Both the position numbers and the translations under genes were made by a program. Shown in pieces: positions 1 to 7,932 of a DNA stretch of 37,273 nt. The number at the start of each line of letters is the position of its first letter. Position 1 is the first letter of the stretch. Origin of the DNA: an uncultured Lachnospiraceae bacterium (lineage in GTDB: Bacteria > Bacillota > Clostridia > Lachnospirales > Lachnospiraceae); assembly GCA_902787715.1 (NCBI GenBank), contig CADAHQ010000013.1:1-37273 (forward strand), written 5' to 3'. The notes below the pieces were generated by a model that was not told the origin of the DNA, did no database searches, and saw nothing but the letters and a program-made list of their open reading frames with translations.

Positions 1-42
1 TTCAACCTTCAGTGCTGGATCAATCTTATTCTTTCTGGACAT
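1..42 (-). CDS. IS3-family OrfA-like transposase, N-terminal fragment
   Basis: An ATG at 42-40 opens a frame reading MSRKNKIDPALKVE up to the window edge. Short basic openings of this type followed by a helix-turn-helix are typical of IS3-family OrfA proteins, which bind the IS ends. Only 14 residues are visible, so the family call rests on the N-terminus and on the inverted repeat just upstream. Confidence 0.5.
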   Translation of the reverse strand, partial: MSRKNKIDPALKVE

Positions 43-47
43 AGCAA

Positions 48-91
48 TACCCCCAAGTAGGTTTTATATTTCAGTGTCCTACTTGGGGGTA
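48..91. repeat. Perfect 14-bp inverted repeat with 16-nt loop
   Basis: TACCCCCAAGTAGG (48-61) is exactly complementary to CCTACTTGGGGGTA (78-91). It lies between the presumed IS end and the transposase start. It could be a hairpin in the transposase leader or a repeated transposase-binding site. It has no T-run on either strand and so does not look like a terminator. Confidence 0.8.
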
Positions 92-147
92 GCATATCAT
101 GTAGAAAGAAGCCAGCCTGTATTCTACTTTTGTAAGACCTTGAAGAA

Positions 148-1491
148 TCAGCCCTTCGACAAATTCGCCTTCAGATACATCATAACCGATACACAGAACA
201 ATCCAGGCTCGTTTGCGAACTCCACAATGCCGTTGTAGCGACCGACAATCTCGCGAACCGATTCGGTTCCGATTCCTTTGCCGCTGTGTTTGGTGGACAT
301 GAAATCGCCGTTTCGGTTTTTGTTCGCCATCTGGGTGCAGGTGTTGTCCACAGTAAATGCGAGCACGCCGTCACCCTTCAGACCGCCGCGGATCTTCACC
401 ACAGGTTGTTCACTGTCCTGCCGCACACAAGCCTCCACGGCATTTTCCAAAATGTTGCCGAGCAAAACCGCAAGATCGCTTCGCTCGATGTTCACCTGTT
501 CGGGAAGGGAGAATTCCGAGCGGAACTCCACGCCCGCCTCGGCAGCCATCTGCGCAAAGTAGGTGAGGACTGCATTTGCCGTCATGTTCTCGCAGTAGAT
601 CATCGGCTCTTCCAAGCGATGCACTTTGCGGAACTCGTCGATATATTCGCGAAGAGCCTTCTCGTCCTTGTTGTCCGCGAAGGATTCCAGAATCGCGATG
701 TGGTGTCGCAAATCATGGCGCGTCTTTCGCGCATCCGCGATACGCTTATTCAAATCATCGAACTCCATTACCTGAACCGCAAGGGCCTGATTCTCCGCGC
801 GGGTCTGCAAAAGCGCGTTGTGCTCGACGATCATGCGGATTACGATGTGATAAATCAGGAACGAAGCAGCGTCGATGGCAAGAAGATACAAAACGTTCGA
901 CAGTTTGGAGGCCGCCTCCAGCGAGCTTCCGGTCTTGTAAAGGTTCTGCATCCAGAAAAGATAGAACGTAGCAGGAATCAACCAACAGTACCGCCAGGCG
1001 CTGCTCTCGCCCTCCTTCCCCATGACATTCACCACATCCCGGTGGATGGCGATGGCAAAAGGCACAAACACAACGATGATGGCGAAAAGGATGGTGACGG
1101 AGGCTGTCCAGCAGTATTTGCCGTAGGCGTATTCCGGCTTCCATACAATCTCCAGGTGTTTTCCCACGAAGGACGTAAGCCCCCCGACCGTATACAAGGT
1201 GAAAAAGACAAAAAGCAGCTTACCGACATGGTCCTTGATTGCTAAAAGCAGAAGTGCCACAAGCAAAATCGACTGCACAATCTCAACCACGGCGCCGATT
1301 TGCACATTCTCCATGAACCTCGATCCAAGGTACGAAACCGACACCCAGGAAAGTTCCATCAGTACAAACAAAAAGGCTGCGAATTTCTCGGAATAGCGCG
1401 CCCGGTACCGAAGAATCATGAATCCGAAGAAGATGATCGGTGCGCTTCGAAGGAATGCATATAAAACAAATTCCCAGTGTGAGTAACTCAT
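148..1491 (-). CDS. GHKL sensor histidine kinase, AgrC-like
   Basis: Membrane sensor kinase of the AgrC/HPK10 type that would autophosphorylate and pass phosphate to the LytTR regulator encoded just upstream. The first ~225 residues form about six hydrophobic segments. A coiled stretch follows, then the TRHDLRHH box (phosphoacceptor His about residue 259), an N-box (NILENAVEAC, about 348) and a G-box (KHSGKGIG, about 408). Length (447 aa) is normal for the group. The ATG at 1491 follows the regulator stop by three bases with a G-rich site in front, so the pair is co-transcribed. No AgrB/AgrD-like peptide genes are seen nearby, so the signal is unknown. An IS end lies just beyond its stop codon. 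Confidence 0.9.
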   Translation of the reverse strand: MSYSHWEFVLYAFLRSAPIIFFGFMILRYRARYSEKFAAFLFVLMELSWVSVSYLGSRFMENVQIGAVVEIVQSILLVALLLLAIKDHVGKLLFVFFTLYTVGGLTSFVGKHLEIVWKPEYAYGKYCWTASVTILFAIIVVFVPFAIAIHRDVVNVMGKEGESSAWRYCWLIPATFYLFWMQNLYKTGSSLEAASKLSNVLYLLAIDAASFLIYHIVIRMIVEHNALLQTRAENQALAVQVMEFDDLNKRIADARKTRHDLRHHIAILESFADNKDEKALREYIDEFRKVHRLEEPMIYCENMTANAVLTYFAQMAAEAGVEFRSEFSLPEQVNIERSDLAVLLGNILENAVEACVRQDSEQPVVKIRGGLKGDGVLAFTVDNTCTQMANKNRNGDFMSTKHSGKGIGTESVREIVGRYNGIVEFANEPGLFCVSVMMYLKANLSKG

Positions 1492-1494
1492 CCC

Positions 1495-2220
1495 CTACCC
1501 CCTCCCGCGAAGGTTCCGGAAGAGATACTCCGCATGGAGCTGCTTCAGTTCCGAACGACGTCCTCTGCTGGTGGGCACAACCGCCCCGCCGCGAAGACGG
1601 ACCGCATCTTCATCGATATTTTCAATCGCCTCAAGGTTGACGATGATTCCCTTCGTACATGTGGCAAATTCACCCCGCGAACACATCAGCTTCTCCATCT
1701 CCGCCTGGGACGTCCAAAGCCCGTGCTCGGTCCCGTCCGCAAGATGAACCACCACCTTGTGGTTGCTGTATTCCGTGTAGATGATATCCTGAAGACGGAA
1801 TTTGCTGTCATCCGGAAGCACCAGGTAGCGCTCGCTCTCATACTGCTTCAGGTCGACGTTTCGAAGCATGTTGCGTACCGCAGCCGTATCGTAGGGCTTC
1901 AGCAGATAGTAATCCGCGCTCACCGCATAGCTCTCGGCCGCGTAGTCGTTGCTTGAAGTGATGAACGCAATGCGGACGACGGAGTCCTTCTTGCGAATCT
2001 CCTTCGCCGTGTCGATTCCCGACAATCCGTTCTCATTCATGCAGATGTCGAGGAAGATAAAATCATACAGTCCCGCGGAAAATACAGCCAACAATGCCTC
2101 TCCGCTGTCATACACCTCGGGCTCTTCCTGCTCATATCCCATTTCCGTAAAGCAGGTCATCAATTCTTTTGTCAGATGCGCCGAATCCGCCCGGCTGTCA
2201 TCAGCAATTGCAATTCTCAT
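1495..2220 (-). CDS. LytTR-family response regulator
   Basis: Response regulator partner of the downstream kinase. Residues 1-120 form a receiver domain: acidic pair D7/D8, phosphoacceptor D58 in FIFLDIC, and K108 in LLKPYD. Residues ~140-238 are a LytTR DNA-binding domain (VLPDDSKFRLQDIIYTEYSN onward). I start it at the ATG at 2220 (MRIAIADD), because the residues in front of it in the longer open frame are not receiver-like and an AAGGGA site precedes 2220. It follows the fatty-acid operon on the same strand by about 120 bp, so partial read-through is possible. Confidence 0.9.
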   Translation of the reverse strand: MRIAIADDSRADSAHLTKELMTCFTEMGYEQEEPEVYDSGEALLAVFSAGLYDFIFLDICMNENGLSGIDTAKEIRKKDSVVRIAFITSSNDYAAESYAVSADYYLLKPYDTAAVRNMLRNVDLKQYESERYLVLPDDSKFRLQDIIYTEYSNHKVVVHLADGTEHGLWTSQAEMEKLMCSRGEFATCTKGIIVNLEAIENIDEDAVRLRGGAVVPTSRGRRSELKQLHAEYLFRNLRGRG

Positions 2221-2237
2221 AACGATTTCCCTTGTAG

Positions 2238-2268
2238 AAAAGACTCTCCGCGCATACACGGAGAGCCC
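2238..2268 (-). terminator. Weak intrinsic terminator or attenuator upstream of the response regulator
   Basis: Arms CTCTCCG (2244-2250) and CGGAGAG (2259-2265) pair around an 8-nt loop. On the minus strand the stem is followed by TCTTTTCT. It lies between the end of the acyl-CoA synthetase gene and the start of the response regulator. The T-run is short, so it may only partly terminate the fab operon transcript. Confidence 0.4.
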
Positions 2269-2339
2269 GATTAACACACAACGCTGTAATGATATCACAG
2301 AAAAGCCTTTGGAACAAGCCCTTTCGGCGCGACTTCTTC

Positions 2340-4001
2340 TTACAGTTTTGCAAGGAAAGCCGCATTGTCGCGCTTGCGAATCTGCGCGCGGCTGATTTTT
2401 CCGTTGGAGGTTCTCGGAAGCTCCTCGGCAAATTCAATAATCCGCGGATACTTGTAAATCGCCGCTCTCTCCTTCACAAAATCCTGCAGCTCCGTCTTCA
2501 GATGCCCTTCCGGCCGAAATCCCTGATTCAGTATCACGCTGGCCTTTACAACCGTCCCTCGGGTCTTCGAAGGATACCCCGTGACGGCGCACTCAAACAC
2601 CGCGGGGTGCCGCATCAGGATGTCCTCCACCTCGGAGGGGCCAATCCGATAGCCGCTTGACTTGATGACGTCATCGTTCCGCCCGACAAAGAAATAGTTT
2701 CCGTCCGCATCGATTCTCGCCTTATCCCCTGTGTGATACACGCCCCCGCGCCAGACTTCGGCGTAGCGCTCCGGCTCTCCGAGGTAGCCCTTGAAGACGC
2801 CGATGGGCCGCTCACCGTTCTTCGGAGCAATCACAATCTCGCCCTCCTCACCGACAGGCACGGGGGATCCGTCCTCGTCAAGGAGCATCAGTTGGTACAT
2901 GGGAGAAGCTTTGCCGATTGACCCGGCGACCGGGGTTCCGCCCACGGGCGTGCAAATCTGCAGCGCTGTCTCCGTCTGTCCGAAACCGTCTCGAATCGTG
3001 AGTCCGGTTCCCGCGGTAAAGCGCTTCGCAACCTCCGCTGGCATCGATTCCCCGGCCGTGGTCACACGCACAAGTCCCGAAAGATCATAGCTTTCGAGAT
3101 CCTCGAGGATAAAATACTTGTAAATTGTCGGAGGCGCGCAAAATGTGGTAATCCCTTCCTCCGCAATCAGCCGAAGCATCTCTCCCGCGTAAAAATTCTC
3201 GTAATCGTACACACAGACGGCGGAGCCGACAAACCACTGTCCGTACAGTTTCCCCCATGCAGACTTCGCCCAGCCGGAGTCTGCCACCGTCAGATGCAGC
3301 CCTCCGTCGGTGGCGCCGTGCCACCGGAGTGCCGTATAAATATGGGCGATCGGGTAGGAGAAGTCGTGGATGACCGCCTTCGGCGCACCGTCGGTCCCGG
3401 ACGTAAAATAGTACAGCATGTCGTCCGTGACAGCGGTCTCCACTCTTGTAAACTCCTCCGTCGCTTCCTCAACAATCGATGAAAAATTGATCCATCCGGC
3501 GTAGGTTCCGCCGGCCGTCATGGGGATCACCGAAGTTCCGCGGACTGCCTCCGCCACCTTTTCGCAGATGTCCCCGCAGGCTGCGCACACAATTGCCTTC
3601 GCCCCCGCTGCCTTCGCTCTCGCCGCAATGTCCTCCGCGGACACCATGTGAGATGTGGGCACCGCTATGGCTCCGAGCTTGTGGAGCGCTAAGACAGCAA
3701 TCCAGAATTCCGCGCGGCGCTTTAAGAGAAGCATCACCGCATCGCCCCGGCCGATTCCCTTTGCGCGGAGCGCATTTGCCGCCTTGTCCGAAAGACGCTT
3801 CATATCGGCAAAGGTATACCGTGTGTCGACCCCGTCCGTGCTCCGGTGCACAAGCGCAAGCTTCTCCGGGCACTCCCGCGCATGGCGGTCCACCACGTCG
3901 TAGGCGAAATTGAAATGTTCGTCAAACCGCGTCTCGACGCCTTGAATCGTCCCGTCCGCGGCCGTTATTTCCCTGTAATAGTCCTCGTAAATCCGCGACA
4001 T
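2340..4001 (-). CDS. AMP-forming acyl-CoA synthetase, medium-chain (ACSM) type
   Basis: Adenylate-forming enzyme that would activate a carboxylic acid to acyl-AMP and then to acyl-CoA in the cytoplasm. Visible motifs: P-loop-like TSGTDGAPK (200-208), GFGQTE (339-344), YHTGDKARID (422-431), GRNDDVIKSSGYRIGPSEVE (440-459) and the adenylation lysine in TSNGKISR (K535). The segment KLYGQWFVGSAVCVYDYENF (251-270) resembles acetyl-/medium-chain acyl-CoA synthetases more than long-chain FadD. It is the last gene of the fab/acc operon, two bases after accA. It may feed exogenous or short fatty acids, or primer acyl-CoA, into the pathway. Substrate length cannot be read from the sequence. Confidence 0.88.
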   Translation of the reverse strand: MSRIYEDYYREITAADGTIQGVETRFDEHFNFAYDVVDRHARECPEKLALVHRSTDGVDTRYTFADMKRLSDKAANALRAKGIGRGDAVMLLLKRRAEFWIAVLALHKLGAIAVPTSHMVSAEDIAARAKAAGAKAIVCAACGDICEKVAEAVRGTSVIPMTAGGTYAGWINFSSIVEEATEEFTRVETAVTDDMLYYFTSGTDGAPKAVIHDFSYPIAHIYTALRWHGATDGGLHLTVADSGWAKSAWGKLYGQWFVGSAVCVYDYENFYAGEMLRLIAEEGITTFCAPPTIYKYFILEDLESYDLSGLVRVTTAGESMPAEVAKRFTAGTGLTIRDGFGQTETALQICTPVGGTPVAGSIGKASPMYQLMLLDEDGSPVPVGEEGEIVIAPKNGERPIGVFKGYLGEPERYAEVWRGGVYHTGDKARIDADGNYFFVGRNDDVIKSSGYRIGPSEVEDILMRHPAVFECAVTGYPSKTRGTVVKASVILNQGFRPEGHLKTELQDFVKERAAIYKYPRIIEFAEELPRTSNGKISRAQIRKRDNAAFLAKL

Positions 4002-4003
4002 GC

Positions 4004-4759
4004 CTAGTACCCCACCTTCCGAAATCTACGGTACCGTGCCTCCAACAGCTCCGCGGCCGGCATCTCCGAAAGTCTCGCAAACTCTGCGGCAATCTCCGCG
4101 GCAAGGCTTTTGCGCTCATCGTTTGCGCACACGCGGTCAATCAGCCCGGCGCGTCGAAGCTTCGCTGCCGTAAGGGAAAGCGCACTCGCCGCCTCCGCCG
4201 CTTTCTCGGTGGATTTCCAGAGGATGTTCGCGCAGCTCTCCGGCGACACCACGCTGAAGTAGGCGTCCTCCATCATCCAGATGCAGTCGCTGTGGCACAG
4301 TGCCAGCGCACCGCCGCTGCCGCCCTCGCCGATGATCAGCGAGAGAATCGGCGTCGGAAGGTCCGCCATGGTATAGAGGTTGTCGGCAATCGCCCTTCCC
4401 TGCCCGTGCTCCTCCGCGTCAACCCCGCAAAATGCACCCGCGGTGTCCACAATGCACAACACCGGGCGGTGGAATTTGGCGGCCTGCTGCATCAGGCGAA
4501 GGGACTTCCGATAGCCCTCGGGATGCGCGCTTCCGAAGTTTCTGCGGATGCGCTCCTGCGTGTTCTTCCCCTTCTCGATGCCGATCACCGTGACCGGCAT
4601 TCCCTGGATGGAACCGATGCCCGCAATCACGGCGCGGTCGTCCCCGCAGAGCCGGTCGCCGTGGAATTCCGTAAAGTCGGGAATCATCCGTTGTATGTAG
4701 TCCGTCGCTGTGAGTCGCCGGTCTCCCCGGGCTCCCATAACGACTTCGTAATCGTCCAT
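4004..4759 (-). CDS. accA: Acetyl-CoA carboxylase carboxyltransferase subunit alpha
   Basis: Alpha half of the carboxyltransferase that moves the carboxyl group from carboxybiotin to acetyl-CoA, giving malonyl-CoA. The crotonase-fold core shows FHGDRLCGDDRAVIAGIG, GSAHPEGYRKSLRLM and the GEGGSGGALAL oxyanion region. At 251 residues it is the short clostridial form, lacking much of the N-terminal extension found in E. coli AccA (about 319 aa). It follows accD by 44 bp, the only sizeable gap in this half of the operon, which holds a small palindrome. Confidence 0.93.
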   Translation of the reverse strand: MDDYEVVMGARGDRRLTATDYIQRMIPDFTEFHGDRLCGDDRAVIAGIGSIQGMPVTVIGIEKGKNTQERIRRNFGSAHPEGYRKSLRLMQQAAKFHRPVLCIVDTAGAFCGVDAEEHGQGRAIADNLYTMADLPTPILSLIIGEGGSGGALALCHSDCIWMMEDAYFSVVSPESCANILWKSTEKAAEAASALSLTAAKLRRAGLIDRVCANDERKSLAAEIAAEFARLSEMPAAELLEARYRRFRKVGY

Positions 4760-4770
4760 TTCCGCTCCTT

Positions 4771-4786
4771 ATCTACAATTGTAGAA
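4771..4786. repeat. Palindrome TCTAC-N4-GTAGA between accD and accA
   Basis: The site reads ATCTACAATTGTAGAA; its core CTACAATTGTAG is a perfect palindrome. The same TTCTAC-N4-GTAGAA pattern recurs at 19376-19391 and 28650-28665. It may be an operator or a small RNA stem. No function is assigned. Confidence 0.5.
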
Positions 4787-4803
4787 CCATTATTTTACTT
4801 GCC

Positions 4804-5637
4804 TTACATCCCGTGCAGCAAAAGTAGCTTCGCGATGTACTGCTTCTGCTCGCTCCGCGGCACAATCGCATCCACAAAGCCGCAGTCAAGCACCCGCTCC
4901 GCCCGCTGGAAGTCCTTCGGAAGCTGCTGCTTTAAGCTCTTCTCAATAACCCGTGGTCCGGCAAATCCGATTCTTGCCCCGGGCTCCGCTAAGGTGATGT
5001 CGCCCTGCATGGCAAAGCTTGCATCCACGCCTCCTGTCGTCGGGTCCGTTAAGAGCACGATGTAAAGGTTTCCGCCGTTACTATGCCGCCGCACAGCCGC
5101 GGACACCTTGGACATCTGCAGAAGCGAGAACATTCCCTCCTGCATCCGCGCTCCGCCGGAGACGGTCACGCCGATCACGGGCAGCTTCCGCGCCGTGGCG
5201 TACTCAAAGAGTCTTGTGATCTTTTCGCCCACCACCGAGCCCATGGAGCCCATCATGAAGTTGGCGTCCATGGCAAAGACGGCGCAGCGGTGCCCCTCGA
5301 TGGTGGCAGTACCGCATATAACACCCTCGCGCTCCCGGCTCTTCTCCTGAGCTGCGGCAAGTTTTTCCTCGTAGTCCGGAAAGCCCAGAATGTTTCGCGA
5401 TTCCATCTCCCGGTCAAGCTCCGTGAAACTCCGCTTGTCCGTGAGCATCAGAATGCGCCGCCTTGCGCGAACGGTCATGTACCGCCCGCATTCCGGGCAG
5501 ACAAAATCATTCTTGCGAACCCTCGCCACGGACATCTTCTTTCCGCACTCCCTGCAGCTGATGCTCCGCATCCGCAGAAAGGCCGATCCGCCCTCCGGCT
5601 CGTTGTTCGCCTTCAAAAACAGTTTTTTAAGATCCAT
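4804..5637 (-). CDS. accD: Acetyl-CoA carboxylase carboxyltransferase subunit beta
   Basis: Beta half of the carboxyltransferase, partner of AccA. A four-cysteine zinc ribbon is near the N-terminus (C28, C31, C47, C50), followed by the crotonase-fold domain (FMMGSMGSVVGEKITRLFEYA, then GGARMQEGMFSLLQMSK). At 277 aa its length is normal. I place the start at the ATG at 5637, whose A is the last base of the accC TGA stop (TGATG overlap), implying translational coupling. A GTG one codon upstream is an alternative. Confidence 0.94.
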   Translation of the reverse strand: MDLKKLFLKANNEPEGGSAFLRMRSISCRECGKKMSVARVRKNDFVCPECGRYMTVRARRRILMLTDKRSFTELDREMESRNILGFPDYEEKLAAAQEKSREREGVICGTATIEGHRCAVFAMDANFMMGSMGSVVGEKITRLFEYATARKLPVIGVTVSGGARMQEGMFSLLQMSKVSAAVRRHSNGGNLYIVLLTDPTTGGVDASFAMQGDITLAEPGARIGFAGPRVIEKSLKQQLPKDFQRAERVLDCGFVDAIVPRSEQKQYIAKLLLLHGM

Positions 5638-6968
5638 CACTTACATACCCTCCGGCAGATTCCGGTGTCGTAGCTTCCGTCCCGGAATTCTCCGTTTTCG
5701 AGGAACTGCATATGCAGCTCCCGGTTGTTCGCAACTCCCACCAGCACAAACTCCGAGAGCGCGCATTTCATCTTCCGAATCGCGCTGTCCCTGGTGTCTG
5801 CGCACACCACAAGCTTTCCGAGCATCGAGTCATAATACGGCGACACGGTGCAGTTTTGATACAAAGCAGAGTCGAATCTCACGTCCATGCCGCCGGGAAT
5901 GTGAAGCATCTCCACCCTGCCCGTGGCAGGTGTCATGTCCTTACCGTTCTCCGCGCAGATGCGGCATTCAATGGCGTGTCTTCCGCCGCCGACCTCCGCC
6001 TGGGTAAACGGAATCGCGATTCCCGCAGCCGTCCGGATCTGCCACTCCACGATGTCGATGCCGCACACCGGCTCCGTCACCGAGTGCTCCACCTGCAGCC
6101 GCGTGTTCATCTCCATGAAATAAAACTCTTCCCCGCGCACAAGGAATTCCACGGTTCCGACCGTCGTGTACCCGACCTTCTCCGCGAGGCGTTTCGCCGC
6201 CGCATACATCTTCTCCCGAAGCTCCTGTGAAAGTGCCGGCGCCGGGCATTCCTCAATCAGTTTCTGGTTCCGCCGCTGCACCGAGCAGTCGCGGTCCCCT
6301 AAAATAATCACCGTCCCCGCGGAATCCGCCAGGAGCTGAATCTCGATATGCTTTACTTCCTCAAGGTACTTCTCCGCGAAGATTCCGTCGTCGCCGAAGG
6401 AGCTCATGGCCTCCTTGCGAACTGCGTCAAATGCACCCTCCATCTCCTCCGCAGCCCTAACGACGCGAATCCCGCGTCCGCCGCCGCCGAGGCACGCCTT
6501 CAAAATCACCGGGTAGCCGACGTTCTTTGCAAAAGCCGCTGCCGCTGCCGCGTCCGCGAGAATCCCGCTGCCCGGCGTAACCGGAACACCGGCCTCCTTC
6601 GCAATCTCCCTTGCGGTCTCCTTCTGCCCCATCTGCCGCATCACCGACGCGGAAGGCCCGATGAAGGCGATGCCGTTGTCCTCGCAAAGTTTGGCAAAGT
6701 CTGCATTTTCCGCGAGCATTCCGTAACCGGGATGAATCGCCGAAACACCCGTGCGCTTCGCAAGCGTCACCAGCGAGTTCATGTTCAGATAACTGTCCTT
6801 CGCAAGCGGCCCGCCGATACAATAGCTCTCGTCCGCCATGACCACATGCAGTGAATCGGCGTCCGCATCCGAATACACGGCCACCGTCTCAATTCCCATT
6901 TCCTTGCAGGCGCGAATCACCCGGACCGCCACCTCGCCGCGGTTTGCAATCAGGATTTTCGAAAACAT
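5637..6968 (-). CDS. accC: Biotin carboxylase subunit of acetyl-CoA carboxylase
   Basis: ATP-dependent carboxylation of the biotin on AccB. The N-terminal biotin-carboxylase domain begins MFSKILIANRGEVAVRVIRA. The ATP-grasp glycine loop KACLGGGGRGIRVV, the EECPAP segment and the catalytic MEMNTRLQVEH are all intact. At 443 aa the length is close to E. coli AccC. The start is the ATG at 6968, since the 24 residues before it in the open frame are not conserved in the family. It sits about 20 bp after fabZ and overlaps accD. Confidence 0.96.
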   Translation of the reverse strand: MFSKILIANRGEVAVRVIRACKEMGIETVAVYSDADADSLHVVMADESYCIGGPLAKDSYLNMNSLVTLAKRTGVSAIHPGYGMLAENADFAKLCEDNGIAFIGPSASVMRQMGQKETAREIAKEAGVPVTPGSGILADAAAAAAFAKNVGYPVILKACLGGGGRGIRVVRAAEEMEGAFDAVRKEAMSSFGDDGIFAEKYLEEVKHIEIQLLADSAGTVIILGDRDCSVQRRNQKLIEECPAPALSQELREKMYAAAKRLAEKVGYTTVGTVEFLVRGEEFYFMEMNTRLQVEHSVTEPVCGIDIVEWQIRTAAGIAIPFTQAEVGGGRHAIECRICAENGKDMTPATGRVEMLHIPGGMDVRFDSALYQNCTVSPYYDSMLGKLVVCADTRDSAIRKMKCALSEFVLVGVANNRELHMQFLENGEFRDGSYDTGICRRVCK

Positions 6969-6987
6969 CTGCGTTCCCTCCGTCATA

Positions 6988-7422
6988 TCACTGGGTCCCC
7001 GCCTGGGGAACAATGGCGAACGACAGCTCGCCGCCCGCACACCGCTTTCCGTCCACCGTCAGCTCGCTGTGAAGCACATACATGGGCGGGCACGACCGCA
7101 CCTCCTTCGTGTCGATGCGGATGCAATCCCCCGGCTTCACCATACCGCGAAACCGGACCTTGTCGATTCCCGTGTACACCGGAAGCACATCTTTTCCGCG
7201 CATCTCCTCCGCGAACAGCACGCAGGCGGACTGCGCCATCATCTCGCACTGGATTACCCCCGGCACAAGTGGATTGCCCGGAAAATGCCCCTGCAAAAAA
7301 TATTCATCCCCGCGCACCGTGTAATACGCCGTCGCCGAGCCGTCCTCGTTTCGGACCGCCTCGTCCAGCAAAAGCATGGGCTCCCGGTGCGGGAGTATCG
7401 TCTTTAATTCCTCTCGGTTCAT
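6988..7422 (-). CDS. fabZ: 3-hydroxyacyl-ACP dehydratase FabZ
   Basis: Hot-dog-fold dehydratase that converts 3-hydroxyacyl-ACP to trans-2-enoyl-ACP. The catalytic motif is HFPGNPLVPGVIQCEMMAQ, with H46 and E60 as the expected active-site pair. The N-terminus (ILPHREPMLLLDEA) is standard. Start at the ATG at 7422 gives 144 aa, normal for FabZ; the longer open frame runs back into accB. No fabA/fabM/fabN isomerase is seen here, so any unsaturated-fatty-acid route must be elsewhere or rest on this enzyme. Confidence 0.95.
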   Translation of the reverse strand: MNREELKTILPHREPMLLLDEAVRNEDGSATAYYTVRGDEYFLQGHFPGNPLVPGVIQCEMMAQSACVLFAEEMRGKDVLPVYTGIDKVRFRGMVKPGDCIRIDTKEVRSCPPMYVLHSELTVDGKRCAGGELSFAIVPQAGTQ

Positions 7423-7444
7423 CGTCTTTCCCCCGTTGTCCGCA

Positions 7445-7921
7445 TCACGCGATAACGAACAATTCCTGGTTGTACTCCACCAAAGCGCCGTCCGCGGCAA
7501 GCACCTCCGCAATCACACCGTCCACCGGCGAAGTGACCTCGTTCATCATCTTCATGGCCTCGATGGTGCAGAGCACATCGCCCTTGCGGACCTGCTCCCC
7601 GACGCGCCTCACTTCCCCGCCGACTCTTGCGTAGAAAACGCCGAGAAGCGGCGAGCGCACAATCTCTCCGGCTTTTTGCGGCTGCGGCCGGTCTGCACTT
7701 CCGACCGCCCCCGCTCTCCCGGTAGCAGCGGATGAATCCACCGCTGTACCGTGTGCCGTCGTATTTTCCGTTGCGATGCCCGCAGGCAACGCCGGAGCCA
7801 TCGCTGGTGTCACAGGCTTCGGCTCCTTTTTAAGACAAAGCTTACAATCCCCCTCCTCCACGGAGAGCTCCGTAAGGGATAAGCGCTCAAACAGCGCTGC
7901 GTATGTTTCCAACGACTCCAT
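7445..7921 (-). CDS. accB: Biotin carboxyl carrier protein of acetyl-CoA carboxylase
   Basis: Carries the biotin that shuttles CO2 between AccC and AccDA. The C-terminal biotinyl domain has the EAMKM signature with the biotinylated lysine at about K124, and the thumb-containing form typical of AccB. An N-terminal ~30-residue segment is joined by an Ala/Pro/Thr-rich flexible linker (residues ~33-85). Start at the ATG at 7921 (MESLETYAAL); 158 aa is typical. It begins 11 bp after the fabF stop. Confidence 0.95.
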   Translation of the reverse strand: MESLETYAALFERLSLTELSVEEGDCKLCLKKEPKPVTPAMAPALPAGIATENTTAHGTAVDSSAATGRAGAVGSADRPQPQKAGEIVRSPLLGVFYARVGGEVRRVGEQVRKGDVLCTIEAMKMMNEVTSPVDGVIAEVLAADGALVEYNQELFVIA

Positions 7922-7932
7922 GGCAAATCCTC

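Larger units (their letters stand above)
1..94 (-). mobile_element. 5' end of an IS3-like insertion sequence, cut by window edge
   Basis: Reading leftwards from about 94 the sequence starts TGCTACCCCCAAGTAGGACA, followed by a short leader and an ORF that begins like an IS3/IS150-group OrfA transposase. The TG start and its position upstream of the transposase fit the left terminal repeat of such an element. The other end and any target duplication lie outside the window, so the boundary at 94 is an estimate. Confidence 0.5.

Noticed and set aside
286-1245. Long plus-strand frame (319 codons)
   Set aside because: Lies antisense to the sensor kinase, which has clear kinase motifs; the translated text is Arg/His-rich with no domain and reflects high G+C codon bias.
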